From positions 558,001 to 622,000 of the forward strand of contig NZ_CP014504.1 of assembly GCF_001590605.1 (NCBI RefSeq): a stretch of DNA of 64,000 nt. The letters are read 5' to 3'. The notes beneath the pieces are model-generated. The model was not told the origin of the DNA. It worked only from the letters and a program-made list of their open reading frames with translations, and did not search any database. The DNA comes from Pedobacter cryoconitis (lineage in GTDB: Bacteria > Bacteroidota > Bacteroidia > Sphingobacteriales > Sphingobacteriaceae). Below are positions 62,997-64,000 of the stretch, one piece after another. Position 1 is the first letter of the stretch. Every line of letters starts with the position of its first letter. The position numbers and the translations under genes were made by a program.

Positions 62997-63200
62997 GTTG
63001 TAAAGGTAAATTAACGATTTGGTAATGTTTAATTATCATTCTGTTAATGATGATTTTAAGTTAACATAGATTTAATATTGGATTGGTGTTTTGTCTCAGA
63101 TGACCTTTATTATATCTATAGAAATTTGTAAGATGTTTAAACAGATTGGATTAAATATTAATTTTTTAAATTATAGTACTCTTCAATGTAGAACAATCCC

Positions 63201-63208
63201 TACATTTG
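63201..63208 (+). promoter_or_regulatory. Candidate -7 box of kup
   Basis: TACATTTG matches TAnnTTTG perfectly, 20 bases before the kup ATG, so the mRNA leader would be very short. It is divergent from the small gene at 62781. Confidence 0.65.
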
Positions 63209-63227
63209 CGCCACTCAAATTAAAAAA

Positions 63228-64000
63228 ATGGCAAATCATAAAGACGTCAATAAGCTAACCGCGGCAGGTTTATTAATTAGCTTAGGGATTATTTACGGGG
63301 ATATAGGTACTTCTCCACTCTATGTTTTCAAAGCAATTATTGGCGACAGGTTAATTACTGCAGACCTGATACTGGGAGGTTTATCCTGTATCTTCTGGAC
63401 ATTAACACTTCAAACAACTATAAAATACGTAATCATAACCCTGCAGGCAGACAATAAAGGGGAGGGCGGTATTTTCTCTCTATACTCTTTGGTTAAACGT
63501 AAAGCAAAATGGCTCATTATTCCCGCCATGATTGGTGGCGCAGCCTTGCTCGCTGATGGAATTATGACACCAGCGGTAACTGTTTCTTCAGCAATTGAAG
63601 GTCTGGGTATTATTTATAAGGATCTGCCAACCGTGCCGATCGTTATCCTGATTATCACTTTCCTTTTCGGTATCCAGCAATTCGGAACTTCATTTATTGG
63701 TAAAGCTTTTGGTCCGATTATGTGGATCTGGTTTACAATGATTGCTGTTCTGGGCGCAGCTTATGTCATGCAGTTTCCGGAAATCCTTAAAGCAATCAAC
63801 CCTTATTACGCCTATCATATCCTGACTACTAATCCTGAAGCATTCCTGATTATCGGTGCAGTATTTTTATGTACAACAGGGGCAGAAGCACTTTACTCTG
63901 ACCTTGGTCACTGCGGACGCTCTAATATCCGTGTGAGCTGGGTCTATGTTAAAATCTGTTTGATTTTAAGTTACATGGGACAAGGCGTATGGTTATGGCA
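63228..64000 (+). CDS. kup: KUP potassium uptake transporter, N-terminal part (cut by window edge)
   Basis: ATG 63228 follows a TAnnTTTG box and gives 257 complete codons to the window end. The typical Kup start is present: [27 protein letters not shown], then [40 protein letters not shown] and [19 protein letters not shown]. These are the most conserved Kup motifs ([13 protein letters not shown]-like loop). Kup imports K+ with protons across the inner membrane. The full protein has about 630 residues; the rest is outside. Confidence 0.93.
   Translation, partial: MANHKDVNKLTAAGLLISLGIIYGDIGTSPLYVFKAIIGDRLITADLILGGLSCIFWTLTLQTTIKYVIITLQADNKGEGGIFSLYSLVKRKAKWLIIPAMIGGAALLADGIMTPAVTVSSAIEGLGIIYKDLPTVPIVILIITFLFGIQQFGTSFIGKAFGPIMWIWFTMIAVLGAAYVMQFPEILKAINPYYAYHILTTNPEAFLIIGAVFLCTTGAEALYSDLGHCGRSNIRVSWVYVKICLILSYMGQGVWLW

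Noticed and set aside
1..64000. CRISPR array or restriction-modification system
   Set aside because: No regularly spaced identical repeats and no recognisable cas, methyltransferase or restriction enzyme genes were seen.

Overview
The window is chromosomal DNA from a Bacteroidota bacterium, most likely a Pedobacter-like member of the Sphingobacteriaceae. The evidence is a type VI secretion system of subtype iii (TssR, short TssD/Hcp proteins, PKD and TssO-like membrane genes), a SusC/SusD pair under ECF sigma/FecR control, promoter-like TAnnTTTG boxes, few strong Shine-Dalgarno sites, and fusions typical of this phylum (CusA joined to a TolC-type domain).

Layout. (1) 1-15.9 kb: T6SSiii locus. 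On the minus strand are the 5' part of tssF and a tssE-like gene. On the plus strand, diverging from them, are two small TssO-like membrane proteins, a PKD membrane protein, tssR, clpV, tssB, tssC, a flavodoxin-fold oxidoreductase, four tssD genes alternating as types A-B-A-B, a Tle1/DUF2235 phospholipase-like effector and an overlapping DUF2931-type lipoprotein, the probable immunity protein. (2) 15.9-16.7 kb: gene graveyard with a decayed MscS channel gene and a decayed IS1182-type transposase. (3) 16.9-33.9 kb: one long co-directional locus with sigma factor, FecR anti-sigma, SusC, SusD, a lipoprotein that looks like a peptidase without its metal motif, an active metzincin-like protease, a catalytically dead paralogue of it, a thioredoxin-like protein and an S9 peptidase. 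A strong terminator closes it. It reads as a regulated protein/peptide capture, degradation and uptake system. (4) 34-40 kb: heavy-metal efflux (Cys-rich small protein, CusA-TolC fusion, CusB). (5) 40-49.7 kb: an accessory zone with many damaged genes: acyltransferase, frameshifted AraC regulator, Na+/H+ antiporter, glycerophosphodiesterase, truncated AraC regulator abutting a carboxymuconolactone decarboxylase/monooxygenase fusion, Fic fragment, toxin-like C-terminal fragment, two related lipoproteins (one broken by a nonsense codon and an IS3-type element), and an intact Fic protein. This zone ends at the 3' side of tRNA-Ser(GCU). (6) 49.9-64 kb: core-like genes: 7TM-HD phosphohydrolase (PgpH-like), NtrC-type response regulator, YfiT-like DinB protein, two cation/proton antiporters in tandem, aldo/keto reductase, an ASCH-like unknown, ABC exporter, metallophosphoesterase, DUF47 PhoU-like protein, a small unknown, and the 5' part of the potassium transporter gene kup.

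All assignments come from reading the sequence and from memory of protein families; no database search was run. The most interesting points are the alternating TssD pairs with parallel substitutions, the oxidoreductase inside the T6SS locus, the active/dead metalloprotease pair in the SusCD locus, and the remnants of toxin, immunity and Fic genes beside tRNA-Ser.
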